In this document: positions 11,674-21,152 of the stretch, in pieces | How positions within the stretch are numbered: position 1 is the first letter of the stretch | Layout of the letters: every line of letters starts with the position of its first letter | NCBI GenBank assembly: GCA_963573305.1 | Contig: OY754336.1 | Location: forward strand, 1,178,001 to 1,242,000 | Length of the DNA stretch: 64,000 bases | Source: Pyrrhosoma nymphula | Lineage: Eukaryota; Arthropoda; Insecta; Odonata; Coenagrionidae | Direction: 5' to 3' | Notes under the pieces: model-generated | Told to the model about the DNA's origin: nothing | Seen by the model: the letters and a program-made list of their open reading frames with translations, nothing else | The model's database searches: none | Made by a program: the position numbers and the translations under genes

Positions 11674-11828
11674 ATGGGGCGACGTACCTATTCGTCGCCG
11701 CGTCATAGGTTGGTCGCGGTAATCCTCTACGCTCTAGTATTGGTGCACCAAACGTTGGCCGATGAAGAGACTGATGCGGTCGATGAAACCCAGACGACCA
11801 TCGTAACGCCACTGGAAGTAAAGTCCAG
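11674..11828 (+). CDS. Probable exon 1 (signal peptide) of A2M/TEP/CD109-like gene
   Basis: The ATG sits in a strong context (GCCATGGGG). The first ~29 residues have a basic N-terminus (MGRRTYSSPRHR), a hydrophobic core LVAVILYALVLV and a small-residue end (HQTLADEE), a typical cleavable secretion signal. An acidic linker follows, ending in KS before CAG|GTGAGT, a consensus 5' splice site. The exon ends after two bases of a codon. The macroglobulin exon at 51069 begins with exactly the missing third base, so joining them gives one arginine codon and a continuous frame reaching RGFVFTAPK, the expected mature N-terminus of an alpha-2-macroglobulin-type protein. Signal, donor and phase are seen; the linkage across 39 kb is inference. 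It could instead be exon 1 of an unrelated secreted protein. Confidence 0.6.
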
Positions 11829-13200
11829 GTGAGTCCAATCTGTGCTGTCGATGGCCGTCGCCGAGTTTGTACATGCATGACAATTACCCTCTCAGTTGAC
11901 ACTTCCTCGTAGAATCCCATTCGCGGAAAGGAGTCAAGCATGACATTTATTCCCAGTGGGTGAGAGGTATCCCAAAGGCAGTTAACATTCTTTCAATGCC
12001 TAAACAAAATGCTTGGGCAGTATCGTCGAGCCCAATTTGATTTGAAACTAAATCGAATGTTGTATTTCGCTGACAAGCTCTTGGTATTTTTTTCCATCGC
12101 ATATACACGTAATTTAGCTCAGCCTCGCACGATTCGGCCCTTCGGACTGGGATAGGAGGAATGAATGGTTGGTTGAAATGGAAGTTTTGTTTAGAATTAA
12201 GTCCACTCTCAATAGATAATGGTGTAGCCACTATTTAACTTTTAATCAAGTCGATGGATTATTGCGAACGAAATATACTCCTCATGCCACTCAAAAGAGC
12301 TATTCCGAATGAAAAAGCGACCGAGCTATTCACCAGAATTTCGGCTCAAAATTGACTATTTTCACAACTATAGCGACCCAGTCGAAAATTTCTATTCCGA
12401 ACGGCAAATAGCACCGTTCAGGGTAAAAAAAGCAGTCTTCGAGGAAGGGCTATTCTGAATAGGAGCATCTATTTCCCACGCACACAGTAGAGCCTGCCTG
12501 TAACAATTAATGAAGAGACAAAAAATTGTTACAAGTTTACTAGTGATAATTAATTGATAGAACGATAGTCTATTTGCCATTCAGTTGCGGGTTATGCCCC
12601 AAAATTAGCTGAAGCTAATTAGCTACTGGCCACTGGGTAATATCATTATACAATGGAATATCTTCATACTCCGTATATACAATTCACTATCATAGTGGCA
12701 TTTCTTATCCCTAACTTGACTGCCATAACCAAGAGCGGTAGTGACCTAATGCCACCATAATCGGGAGTAAAAATTCAAATAAATCGGGAAGGCAAAAATT
12801 CCCCAAAACCTTTCAAGTGTTTCCGATTTCTATGATGTATTACATGTAATCAGAAACTATTTTCCGTGGTTGCATATTAAGAAAGAAATTCTATTGCAAT
12901 TATTTTTAGGAAATGTTAATGGCGTATTACGGGTGAAGTTCACAGATATCGGGCCGAGGCCTCGAGGATTGGACACGGATGCCAGTGCGATAGACATGAC
13001 CTCATCTTATCTTATCCGTCTTATCTTCCGTCTTATCCTCTGAGGGATGCTCTTGGAAGTGACCATCCCCCTTCAAGTAATCGTATCCTGCTCCGAAAAT
13101 GATTTTATTGCGGGACTGTGGGACGATTGGTGTCTTCGAGGACAAGATTTAAATATTCTGAAATAATTTCTCATATTTCAAATGATTTTCAAGGGTGAAA
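11829..13200. other. Start of intron 1; no gene seen
   Basis: Roughly 1.4 kb without a supported gene. At 12450-12480 the word GGGCTATTCTG repeats the start of the unclassified block at 9.4 kb. TCTTATC-type tandem words occur at 13010-13040. Confidence 0.35.
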
Positions 13201-13218
13201 TTCGCCATGAATAAATCA

Positions 13219-13290
13219 TTCGACGTGAACGGGATTCGAACCTAAGCCTCCCAATTACTGGTCTAGGTGTATTATAGTCAGTTACACCCT
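13219..13290 (-). repeat. tRNA-derived SINE-like head, copy 1
   Basis: On the minus strand GGTTCGAATCCC is a canonical polymerase III B box, with a weak A box upstream. It shares the bases before the B box (AAATCATTCG-type flank) with copies 2 and 3. The anticodon arm is not tRNA-like, so this is a SINE fragment, not a tRNA gene. Confidence 0.55.
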
Positions 13291-13320
13291 CAAAAATCTT
13301 AGGTCGATATTCCACGGAGG

Positions 13321-13392
13321 AAAAATCATTCGCCTTGACCGGGATTCGAACCCGGATCCGAGTACTTTAGCCAGTTTAGCTACCGAGGCATC
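13321..13392 (-). repeat. tRNA-derived SINE-like head, copy 2
   Basis: The minus strand carries an A box TAGCTAAACTGG and a perfect T arm (CCGGG-TTCGAAT-CCCGG). The tRNA-like part is only about 61 nt, lacks a proper anticodon arm and has a weak acceptor stem. It is a tRNA relative that drives repeats, not a working tRNA. Confidence 0.6.
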
Positions 13393-13404
13393 CTCCTCGA
13401 GTTT

Positions 13405-13475
13405 AAATGCCTTTGTGGTGTACTCTGGCTAACACACCTGACCGGAGGTTCGAATCCCAGTCAAGTGAAATTATT
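13405..13475 (+). repeat. tRNA-derived SINE-like head, copy 3 (opposite strand)
   Basis: A plus-strand B box GGTTCGAATCCC at about 13447-13458 is followed by a short TCAAGTGAAATTATTTCATT tail that is the reverse complement of the flank seen in copies 1 and 2. Copies 2 and 3 therefore lie head to head. Confidence 0.5.
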
Positions 13476-14078
13476 TCATTCATCACAAATTTGACGGTCT
13501 TTAATTGTTGTATATTTTGGTGCGTTGTTTTCTCGCCCACGGAGTATTTTTTATTTTTTTATTTATCTATGCCTTTGTTACGAAACTTTTGTGAGCGTAT
13601 CAAGTCAAGAGGTCAAATTTCATGCGCCATCCTCTTTCCTCTCCACTTTTTAATGAATTGCTATGGACATTCTCCTTCTGGGATAGTGACGTCGCAAGAT
13701 GTGAATTTTGAGAGCGAACTCCAAGTTATTTTTTAAATTTTATGCCCCACTCGTGTCGCCTTTATTCGGTAACAAAGCTATTTTGAGCAATTTCTAACGA
13801 AATGATAACGCGGGAATAGGTTAATGTGATGGCACGTTCCGTACTCTTTTGACTCTTTTCTCACGGAGTTTGTTTACCTGAGAGGGAGAGCATTCCTAAA
13901 ATATGTCCACATATTTGCTGCTGGAATGAACAATGAAGAAATGATGTAAAACTTCTCGTTAAAAGAATTACTGATACGTGCAAATATCAGTGCCCCATCA
14001 ACCGAACACACTATTATCTGAATACGTTTTTCCCGTCGTAAATTAAATTTAATTGGTGCTTATTCACCAAAATTGATG
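13476..14078. other. No gene seen
   Basis: AT-rich intronic sequence. A 109-codon frame at 13407-13736 overlaps the SINE head and has no recognisable domain. Confidence 0.4.
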
Positions 14079-14086
14079 TAGGTAGG

Positions 14087-15036
14087 CAGGGGCGGATCCA
14101 GGATTTTTCTTTGGGGGGGGGGGCACAAGGGTCTGATGGGCAAACGGTCTTCTCATATTTGGGATTAAAAAACAACATACAACAATTAATGTACGAAATA
14201 TACTTTTTATTTTAATATAGAGATTACTAATATGCAAATATTAATTAGTTACATATATAATAACGGCAGTTTTCTATTTTGTTTCCTGCTGAAGAGTCCC
14301 AGTACTTCATTAACGTTCATTTTTGACACAATGTCTTCCTTCCCACTTGGGCGATGTTTTTTTTCGAGCGCTGACTAGCGAATCTGTCTTCTTAATAATA
14401 ATAATAATAATAATTTATTAACATCATCGGGATATAACATCCATGAGTTTCGTCAAATATTACAGCACAGTATTTACAAGTAGTTTGGCAAATATACAGA
14501 GGTTGCCACTAAATAAATAAATGAAACCAAACATAAAAGAGTGTGAGAACAAAAATACATACATTAATGAAAATCATCAGATAGATACTCCCTTAAGCTA
14601 TAATAACTTTTATGAATTAACAATTTTTTAAATTTGGATCTGAAGCATGATGTTGAGGAAATGGAGCGAATTTCAATTGGAATCTTGTTGTAAACTGTGG
14701 AAATGGAGTGATATGGGCCTTTCAGACATAGACTGTAGGAATATTGTTGGCTATGTATGTCATTTCTAGAGCGAGTGTCGTGATTATGGAAGCTGGAGTT
14801 AACAGGGAAAAAATGGGGATAGTTTCTTACAAACATGGCACAGGTAAGTATATAAATAGAGGGGAGTGTTAAAATACCAACAATAAATTCTTGACTTGTG
14901 CTTAAGGCTTAAATGAATGAGGCTCCGTAATACACAAAACAAAACGAACGTAATTATAACGGGACCGTATTAAAAATCTTGTCCATTATTTAAGCGTCTG
15001 GGGGGGGCACGTGCCCCCCCCCTAAATCCGCCTATG
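14087..15036. mobile_element. 950-bp non-autonomous hAT-type element
   Basis: Ends CAGGGGCGGAT (left) and CATAGGCGGAT (reverse complement of right) with G-run subterminal DNA. Flanks 14079-14086 and 15037-15044 are both TAGGTAGG, a perfect 8-bp target duplication. The interior has no transposase; it holds a LINE tail (next entry), inserted later or captured. Confidence 0.85.
14391..14850 (-). pseudogene. LINE ORF2 C-terminal tail nested in hAT element
   Basis: Minus-strand translation at 14564-14836 contains SFHNHDTRSRNDIH, then YNKIPIEIRSIS, SKFKKLLIHKSYYSLREYL, the usual order in the C-terminal tail of Jockey/CR1-type ORF2 proteins. The 3' side ends in a (TAA)n run at 14394-14415, like the microsatellite tails of such LINEs. 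No RT domain remains. Confidence 0.65.
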
Positions 15037-15044
15037 TAGGTAGG

Positions 15045-15489
15045 TATTATTTATCTCCCAGATAATTACTTTTCTCTTTTGGGGAAGCTTTCAGTGCCAT
15101 CAATTCCACAGATTTTGATGCAGGTTTAATTATGTTTATGGAGTAGGCGTGTGTTGAATTTGATCCGTTAATTATTTTGTATTCGAGGATAAAGTATTCT
15201 CCCACTACGGACTTGTGAAACCACGGCATGCTGTGCCGCGGCACAGGTTGCCGGGAATGTTGTCACAATTTCCTAGACTGGGGCAGATAGGCATAGGACG
15301 TTATATCTGGGGGGAGGCTTGCTACTCTCCGGGTGTCTGGAGGAATGGAATACCTCATGATTACCATTTTTTTCTATTTTCCCAAGAATTAATGGGGGAA
15401 GGTGGTCCGCTCCCCTGCCTCCCATTAATTCATCCATGTTCAGATAATGCACTCAATATCAGGTGAATTTCTAAGCCATCTATTATGTC
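15045..15489. other. No gene seen
   Basis: Short intronic stretch. A 16-bp perfect palindrome CTGTGCCGCGGCACAG lies near 15230-15245. Confidence 0.4.
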
Positions 15490-16757
15490 TACCTTCTTTT
15501 TTTATTCATTCAAGTATTCTACCAGCTGATTGGTAGGTTCTTGGACTGTCCCCATTCTGCATCCCAAACTCATAGACATTGTCTCGCTTTCCCTCCTAAG
15601 GATGGCCCGTTATTAGATCCCTCTTCAATTCTTCATATCTTCTACCTCCTCTTATTTCGTCCAGAATTCCTATCCTCTTCCTTCCTCTTCCACGCTTCTC
15701 CAGTGTTCTCCCCTCTATCACTCTCTTCAACATACCCTCTCCTCTCAAAACCTCCTCCATCCATCTCTTCTGCCTTCTCCGAACCTCTCCCACAAGCTTC
15801 CTCTCCTCTCCGACCATATCCAATACCTCCTCGTTCATTTTTCTCGCCATCCAGCTAACCTTCTCCATCCTTCTCCAAACCCACATCTCAAACGCCCCAA
15901 GTCTACGCACATCCTCCCTTCGCAATGACCAAGTTTCCGACCCATATAGCGCCACGCTCCATATTAAAGTTTTCACCAGCCTCTTCTTTACGTCTCTTCT
16001 CAGACCCCCTCTCATCAATTCCCTTCTCTTCGAAAATGCTTCTTTAGCTAGTGCAATTCTGCATCTGATGTCCTTACCACTAAACCCATTCTCCTCCAAT
16101 ATACTACCCAGATACGTAAACTGCTCGACCTACTCTACCTTCTGCCCTCCCACCATTATGTTCAGCCCCGCCTTCTTACTTCCATAAAATCTCATTACTT
16201 TCGTTTTCTTGTGATTGATCTTCATCCCATACTTTTCGCACTGCATCTCTAATGCATTCACCATTGACTGTAACCCCTTGGCAGACTGACTAACCAATGC
16301 TTGATCATCTGCAAATCTCACTGATTTTATCAGCTCCCCTCCTACCTTCATTCCTACCTCCTCCTCCTCCAATGCCTCCCTTACCATTTCTTCTGAATGC
16401 ACATTAAAAAGCAACGGCAATAGTGGGCACCCTTGCCGCACTCCCCGTCCTATCGTGGCCCATCTCGATTCTCCATTGGCTACCCTAACCTGTGCCGTGT
16501 GGTTCATATACAAATTCTGAATCAGACGCCTGTCCCTCCAATCGACCCCTAATTTCTTCAACACCCCCCATTAATTTCGTCCATTCCACCCAATCAAACG
16601 CCTTCTCGAAATCTACGAAGCATGCAAAATCATCCTGCCCATACTCTAGGTTTCTTTCTACTAGTGTCCTCAACATTGCTATAGCGTCTCGCGTTCCCGT
16701 CCCTCTCCTAAACTCGAACTGGTTGTCAACCTGGTTTTCATTTGCCTTCTTCTCTAG
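15490..16757 (-). pseudogene. LINE reverse transcriptase, 3' portion (split by P-like element)
   Basis: Minus-strand frames together cover a non-LTR RT. From right to left they show QFEFRRGTGTRDAI, DFEKAFDWVEW, GVRQGCPLLPLLFN, the catalytic VRFADDQALV, KINHKKTKVM, then the thumb/tail SVALYGSETWSLR and AFEMWVWRRMEK. At least one frameshift (near 16560) and an in-frame stop (near 16127) inactivate it. The 3' end is near a T-rich run at about 15493. The remaining 5' piece is at 28004-28125. The enzyme would reverse transcribe its own RNA at nicked target DNA. CR1/Jockey-like by motif; the clade is not certain. Confidence 0.85.
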
Positions 16758-17351
16758 TAGTGATGGGTCGGTCGTGAGAGATCGAATTCCGAGAGCAAGT
16801 TCTCTTAAAAGAAAGATCGATGAACGACTTCTCTCCAATGACCGAGGCGATCTTCACCGATCGCGACAGGAATGATTGCATGACATCAAATATCGATCAC
16901 GAGACTTGAGACCGACCAAAAAAATCTTGAGTGAGTTTTATAACGAGAGATTCCAGAGTTACTCGCTCTTTCAGCCGGCTGTAACTGGCATAGGGGGGCG
17001 ACGTAAGGTTTTCTTACGAGGCTGCCGTCGCTGGAAAAGGAGCGCCACTGATTAAATCGTAGTGCGCATGCGCCTCTTCCGCGAATAGCAGCTATCGCAG
17101 CCATTTTTCGATGCTCGAAAGTTTTCGACGCGAGAATTATACCTTGTGATCCTACAAACGTGTTTGCCTGTGTGCTGTGTGGAGTTTGACTAGTTTGCGC
17201 CTTTTGCTTTATTTACATCGACCCCTGCATCTTTTGGATTTGGACTACTCTCCTGGTTTTGACCTCTGCACCGTTTTGACTTTGATTTTGGACTGTGATT
17301 GGATTTGAATACAAGGACAACGTTCTTGTTTTCCCTCCATTGTTCGTAAAC

Positions 17352-17443
17352 ATGGCGAATTACATGAAGTACATGAAGTGCAAGGCGGGCTGTCCAGTAT
17401 CCAGCCAGCATACATTGTTCCGCTTTCCTCGTAATGGTATCAG
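17352..17443 (+). CDS. P-like transposase exon 1 (THAP zinc finger, first half)
   Basis: The ATG opens MANYMKYMKCKAGC, giving the first Cys pair of a THAP C2CH finger (C10-x3-C14), then LFRFPRN, the conserved proline-containing strand. It ends at CAG|GTAAGAG after two bases of a codon; exon 2 supplies the third. This tiny exon would be missed by frame length alone. Splitting the THAP domain by an early intron, with the donor just after the FP motif, is also seen in other THAP genes. Confidence 0.85.
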
Positions 17444-17679
17444 GTAAGAGTTGGTAATTTTCTAATTTTATTTGTGGAAGTTTTTAATGTAACGTCGTGC
17501 CTTGTCAAGCTCCATTTTTATTTGTTTTATTTGGCTTTATGTATTTAATTTCGTTCGTTGTTTTGTTTTTGATAATATTAATTTGTATGTTAATACGTAT
17601 GTTTCGATGGGTTGATGTTTTATGTTGTTTATTGTTTTTGTTTGAAGAACGTTGCTATGTATGGTTGATAAAGGAGGGG

Positions 17680-17763
17680 ATTAATAAATAATTCTCGGGT
17701 TTCCAGCCGAGTAAGGTTTTGGTTTGCTAACGTTTCAATGGAATACTCCTCCATCGTCTTCAG
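17680..17763 (-). repeat. Penelope-like terminal fragment inside transposase intron 1
   Basis: On the minus strand CTGAAGA, an ATGGA/TCCAT stem and GAAACG are followed about 40 bases later by GGAAACCCGAGAA. The same two landmarks in the same order occur at 24372-24450. This pattern is common in Penelope-like element ends; family assignment is inference. Confidence 0.4.
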
Positions 17764-18381
17764 AGCAAGGAGGGGATTGTTAAAAAGTTTGAAGAGAAAG
17801 AGACTTGTAATAAAGAGGGGCTTTGCCCGAGTTTTTTAAGAAAGTTTATATTATTTTGAGGGATCCACATTATTATCACATTATCCTGACGTCAGTCAGA
17901 TATGAGATGTGTGAATCAGCACTTAAATTTATTTCAACGTATTTTAGAATATGGTTCAGTTGTGTGGTTACCTTTTTATGAAGTCAATCGGGAAACCATA
18001 GAAAAAATGAAGCACAAATTTTTATGCCTGATCTCTGCCAATGTCTTACAAAACCAACGTAAGCATATGAATTGACTACTCATTTAATGTCTTTGATCAT
18101 TATTCCCGCACATTAGTTATGCCAAAATCAAGCTGGTCTAATTTTTCTTGTTAAATTATTAGTAAACCTGATTCATTGTAGTTACCTGCTGGACTTGAGT
18201 TAAATTTAACTCTAATGTTTACAATTTTGTCTGTTAATGTGATGGGCAAATTGCCCGTGAATAAATCATTATCAACGTCATTATCATGTTGTGCGCTGTG
18301 TTTATGTTGAGCAAGGGTTTAGTCGTGTAGTGATATAAATTGCTCTTAAGCAGCATTAAATTTTTTCCTGTTGTTTTACAG

Positions 18382-20012
18382 GTTTAAACAATGGGCTGAT
18401 ATTGCTGGAGTCCACTTTGAGATTGGGGAGAAAGTTAAAGGACTTTACCTTTGTGGGCGTCATTTCAAACGCAACCAATTCAGAAATGAATCAAGGACCA
18501 CCATTGTTCATGGTGCAACTCCAAGCATAACAAGAATGCAGCTAGAAAGTGATGGTCTTCCTGCATCTCCTCATTGTGCAGCAGCATCCAATGCTGTTGA
18601 TTTTGCTGATTCATCATCTCTGACTGATTCTTTTGTGGTACCACCTGAGCTCGATGAGTCGGGCATGGTAACTTCTACACCTGCTAAGACATCATGTGTA
18701 GTGAAGCTGACTTACCCACCTACTGTGGTAACTGATGGGAGTCTTAGCATGGGGCCCCATTGTGAGGAGGGAGCAGTGCTGCCGGCAGTGGAGTCAGTGC
18801 TGTCACAGGGGGAGACAGTTTCTACCAGCAGGCCAATAGCTGGCTCCTCATTGAAGAAGAAGAAGGAAAAGTCGCTTCTGAAACAATTGAATTGTACTCG
18901 TTACAACCACATGACTCCAAGGAAGAAGTTTTTGATAGGAATATGCCAGAAAAGGGAGCGCTCCCTAAAGGAACTTAGAGTTAAGTACAAAAATGCCAAA
19001 TTGTCTTTAGAGCAACTGACGTCAGTTACAAGTGAGCCTCTGAAATGTGTGGAGTTGTTGAGTAAATCAATGTCTTACACTTCAGCTCAGTTTGTGGCTT
19101 CACAGATACGTTGCTCATCACAAAAGCCTAAGGGGAGACGCTGGACAAAGGAAAACAAGCTCCTGGCATTGGCATTATTCAAAAGGTCTCCTAAATGCTA
19201 TGCATTGTTAAGAGCGATTTTTGCCTTGCCAAATAAGAAGACACTAATCAAGATGGTGAATATGGTGCCATTTCTACCTGGCATAGACCAAAGGGTTTTT
19301 AGTGCTCTTGCACAGAGTGTAGGTGCATTGACAGATCTAGATCGCTCATGCCTTCTTATGATTGATGAGATGTCAATCAGAGAGCACCTACAGTATGATG
19401 CTAAGTCCGACAGGATTATTGGGTTGGAAGACTTGGGCAGCCTGGGACGATCACAGCAAGTGGCCAATCATGCAGTGGTTTTCATGCTAAGGGGTTTGAG
19501 GAGACCATGGAAACAGCCTGTAGCCTTTTTCTTCTCACATGGTGGCATGGATGCTGAGAAAATGGTAATGGTGATAAAAGGAGTACTTGCTGCGTGCACC
19601 GATTGTGGACTTAATGTAGTGGCGACTGTGACAGACATGGGCACAAACAATGTGAGGGCATTTAAATCAATGGGTGCATACCCAAGTGCACCATACTTCA
19701 TGCATGGCACAAAGAAAATTTTCACCCTCTTTGATCCTCCTCATCTCCTTAAGTGCCTAAGGAATATGCTCCTAAAGCACAACGTGAAGTTGTGTATCAA
19801 TGTTGGAGGAAAAGAAATTAAAGGGTGCGCAAGATGGCACTACATTCAAGAGGCCCATCGTATTGACATGATACAGCCTCTTTTCAATAATTTAGATAAG
19901 CTAACTAAGGATCATTTAAATCCAAATGGATATCTGACCATGAGGGTGTCAATTGCTGCACAAACCCTTAGCCATTCTGTTGCTGCCACCATCAGCTGTC
20001 TTGTCCAAAATG
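18382..20012 (+). CDS. P-like transposase exon 2 (THAP end, RNase H-like core)
   Basis: Begins after TTTTACAG. It completes the THAP finger with W35, C55 and H58 (LCGRHF) and an ATPS motif matching the AVPT box, so the DNA-binding domain is C10-C14-C55-H58. A linker and basic/coiled segment (about residues 170-240) follow. The catalytic region shows LLMIDEMSIREHLQYD and later VTDMGTNNVRAF and LFDPPHLLKCLRN, the hallmark motifs of P element/THAP9 transposases (RNase H fold with an inserted GTP-binding domain). No stops interrupt it. It ends at AATG|GTGAGT in codon phase 1. The enzyme would cut and paste the surrounding element in the nucleus. Confidence 0.93.
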
Positions 20013-20109
20013 GTGAGTAATTCTTGTCAAGCTGTTACCTTGTCTCTTTGAAAGCTGTTTGCATTGTTCAAGTACTTAACTGCATAACTAATACATGATT
20101 TCCTTCTAG

Positions 20110-21053
20110 GTGCACTCACTTCTGATGCTTTGCACACAGCACAGTTTGTTGGTTTTGCCGACAAGTTATTTGACAGTGTCAATGGTAGTGCGGTGGAGCC
20201 CTCAGGAGCTAAAGGTTTGAAGTGCCAGCTGCGTGTGGAGAGAGAGGACTTGCACTTGGACTTCTGGAGGTTGGCTGTGAAGGAAATCGATGGCTGGAAG
20301 TTCGACAGGAGGATGTCTGCCACCCTTCCTACCAATGCAGATGCCTCTGCTGACTTCGTAGTGTTCCGACCACCTTGTCAAGATGGTTGGATCACTACCC
20401 TGACGGCATTGCCACTTCTTTGGGCAGAATTGAAGAAGATGGGCTTCCTGAACCTCGAGCTGAGGGCTCTTAATCAGGATGCCCTCGAGAATTTGTTTGG
20501 CTCTGTACGCCAGCAGTGTGGGTCAAATAGCAACCCGACGACTCACCAGTTCGTAGCAGCTTTGAAAGATTTTGATATACTTACTGACAGTTTCTCTGTG
20601 GCATACGTGAGTGGATATATCGCAAAAAAGTGTGTGGAAAAACTTAAGTGCTTACAGTGTAGGGAGTCTTTACTCACGACCTCGCCCAAAAAATACCTCC
20701 ATAGTGGTATTTCTTTTAGGGAGAAATCAGAAAAATTGTGTCTCACGTACCCTACTTTGGAGTTGATGAGTGCTGTTGGAAGGGCTGCAACTCTTGTGGA
20801 GAATGTCCTTCCCCACTTGGCATGCTCAGAAAACATATGTTCCCTATTGAAAGATACAATTTTGGGGAATGAAATTTTCAATTGTTTAGTGAACAAGTGC
20901 AGTGACCACCCTCTGCAGCTAAAGCAGTCAATTGCTGAGTGTTTATGTGCAGTAATGTTACCCTGGTGGTGCAGAAAAAGGAACCGGGCGACAGCTGCTG
21001 CAAGTCATAAAAGTGCTATGGCTAGGAAGGTTAAAATTTTGCAGCATGTTTAG
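20110..21053 (+). CDS. P-like transposase exon 3 (C-terminal catalytic part)
   Basis: Begins after TTCCTTCTAG. The first two bases complete the glycine codon left by exon 2. The frame runs to TAG at 21051-21053, making the spliced protein 888 aa. ALNQDALENLFGSVRQQCG followed by NPTTHQF matches the conserved 'LNQD.LEN.FG..R' block holding the last catalytic acid in P element and THAP9 proteins. A Cys pair (CLQC) and a basic tail (WWCRKRNRATAA) follow. The intron between exons 2 and 3 is 97 bp, so retention would truncate the protein, as in regulated splicing of Drosophila P; that parallel is inference. Confidence 0.92.
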
Positions 21054-21146
21054 CCCAACCTTTGTTTGAGTTTTGTATATTATTTTATTTGTTTTTTTGT
21101 TTATTCTTTACACTATGGTAATTTATTGATATTAACTTGAAATATT

Positions 21147-21152
21147 AATAAA
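21147..21152 (+). terminator. Polyadenylation signal of the transposase
   Basis: AATAAA lies 94 bp after the transposase stop codon, followed by a GT/T-rich stretch (TCAATGGTTGTTAAGTTTAC). Confidence 0.6.

Noticed and set aside
13331..13392. Possible functional tRNA gene
   Set aside because: Perfect T arm and A/B boxes, but only about 61 nt, no proper anticodon arm and a weak acceptor stem; flanked by sister SINE heads.
17352..21053. Interpretation as a domesticated host THAP9-like gene
   Set aside because: It sits within clean inverted ends and an 8-bp duplication that splits a LINE, so it is a transposon copy.
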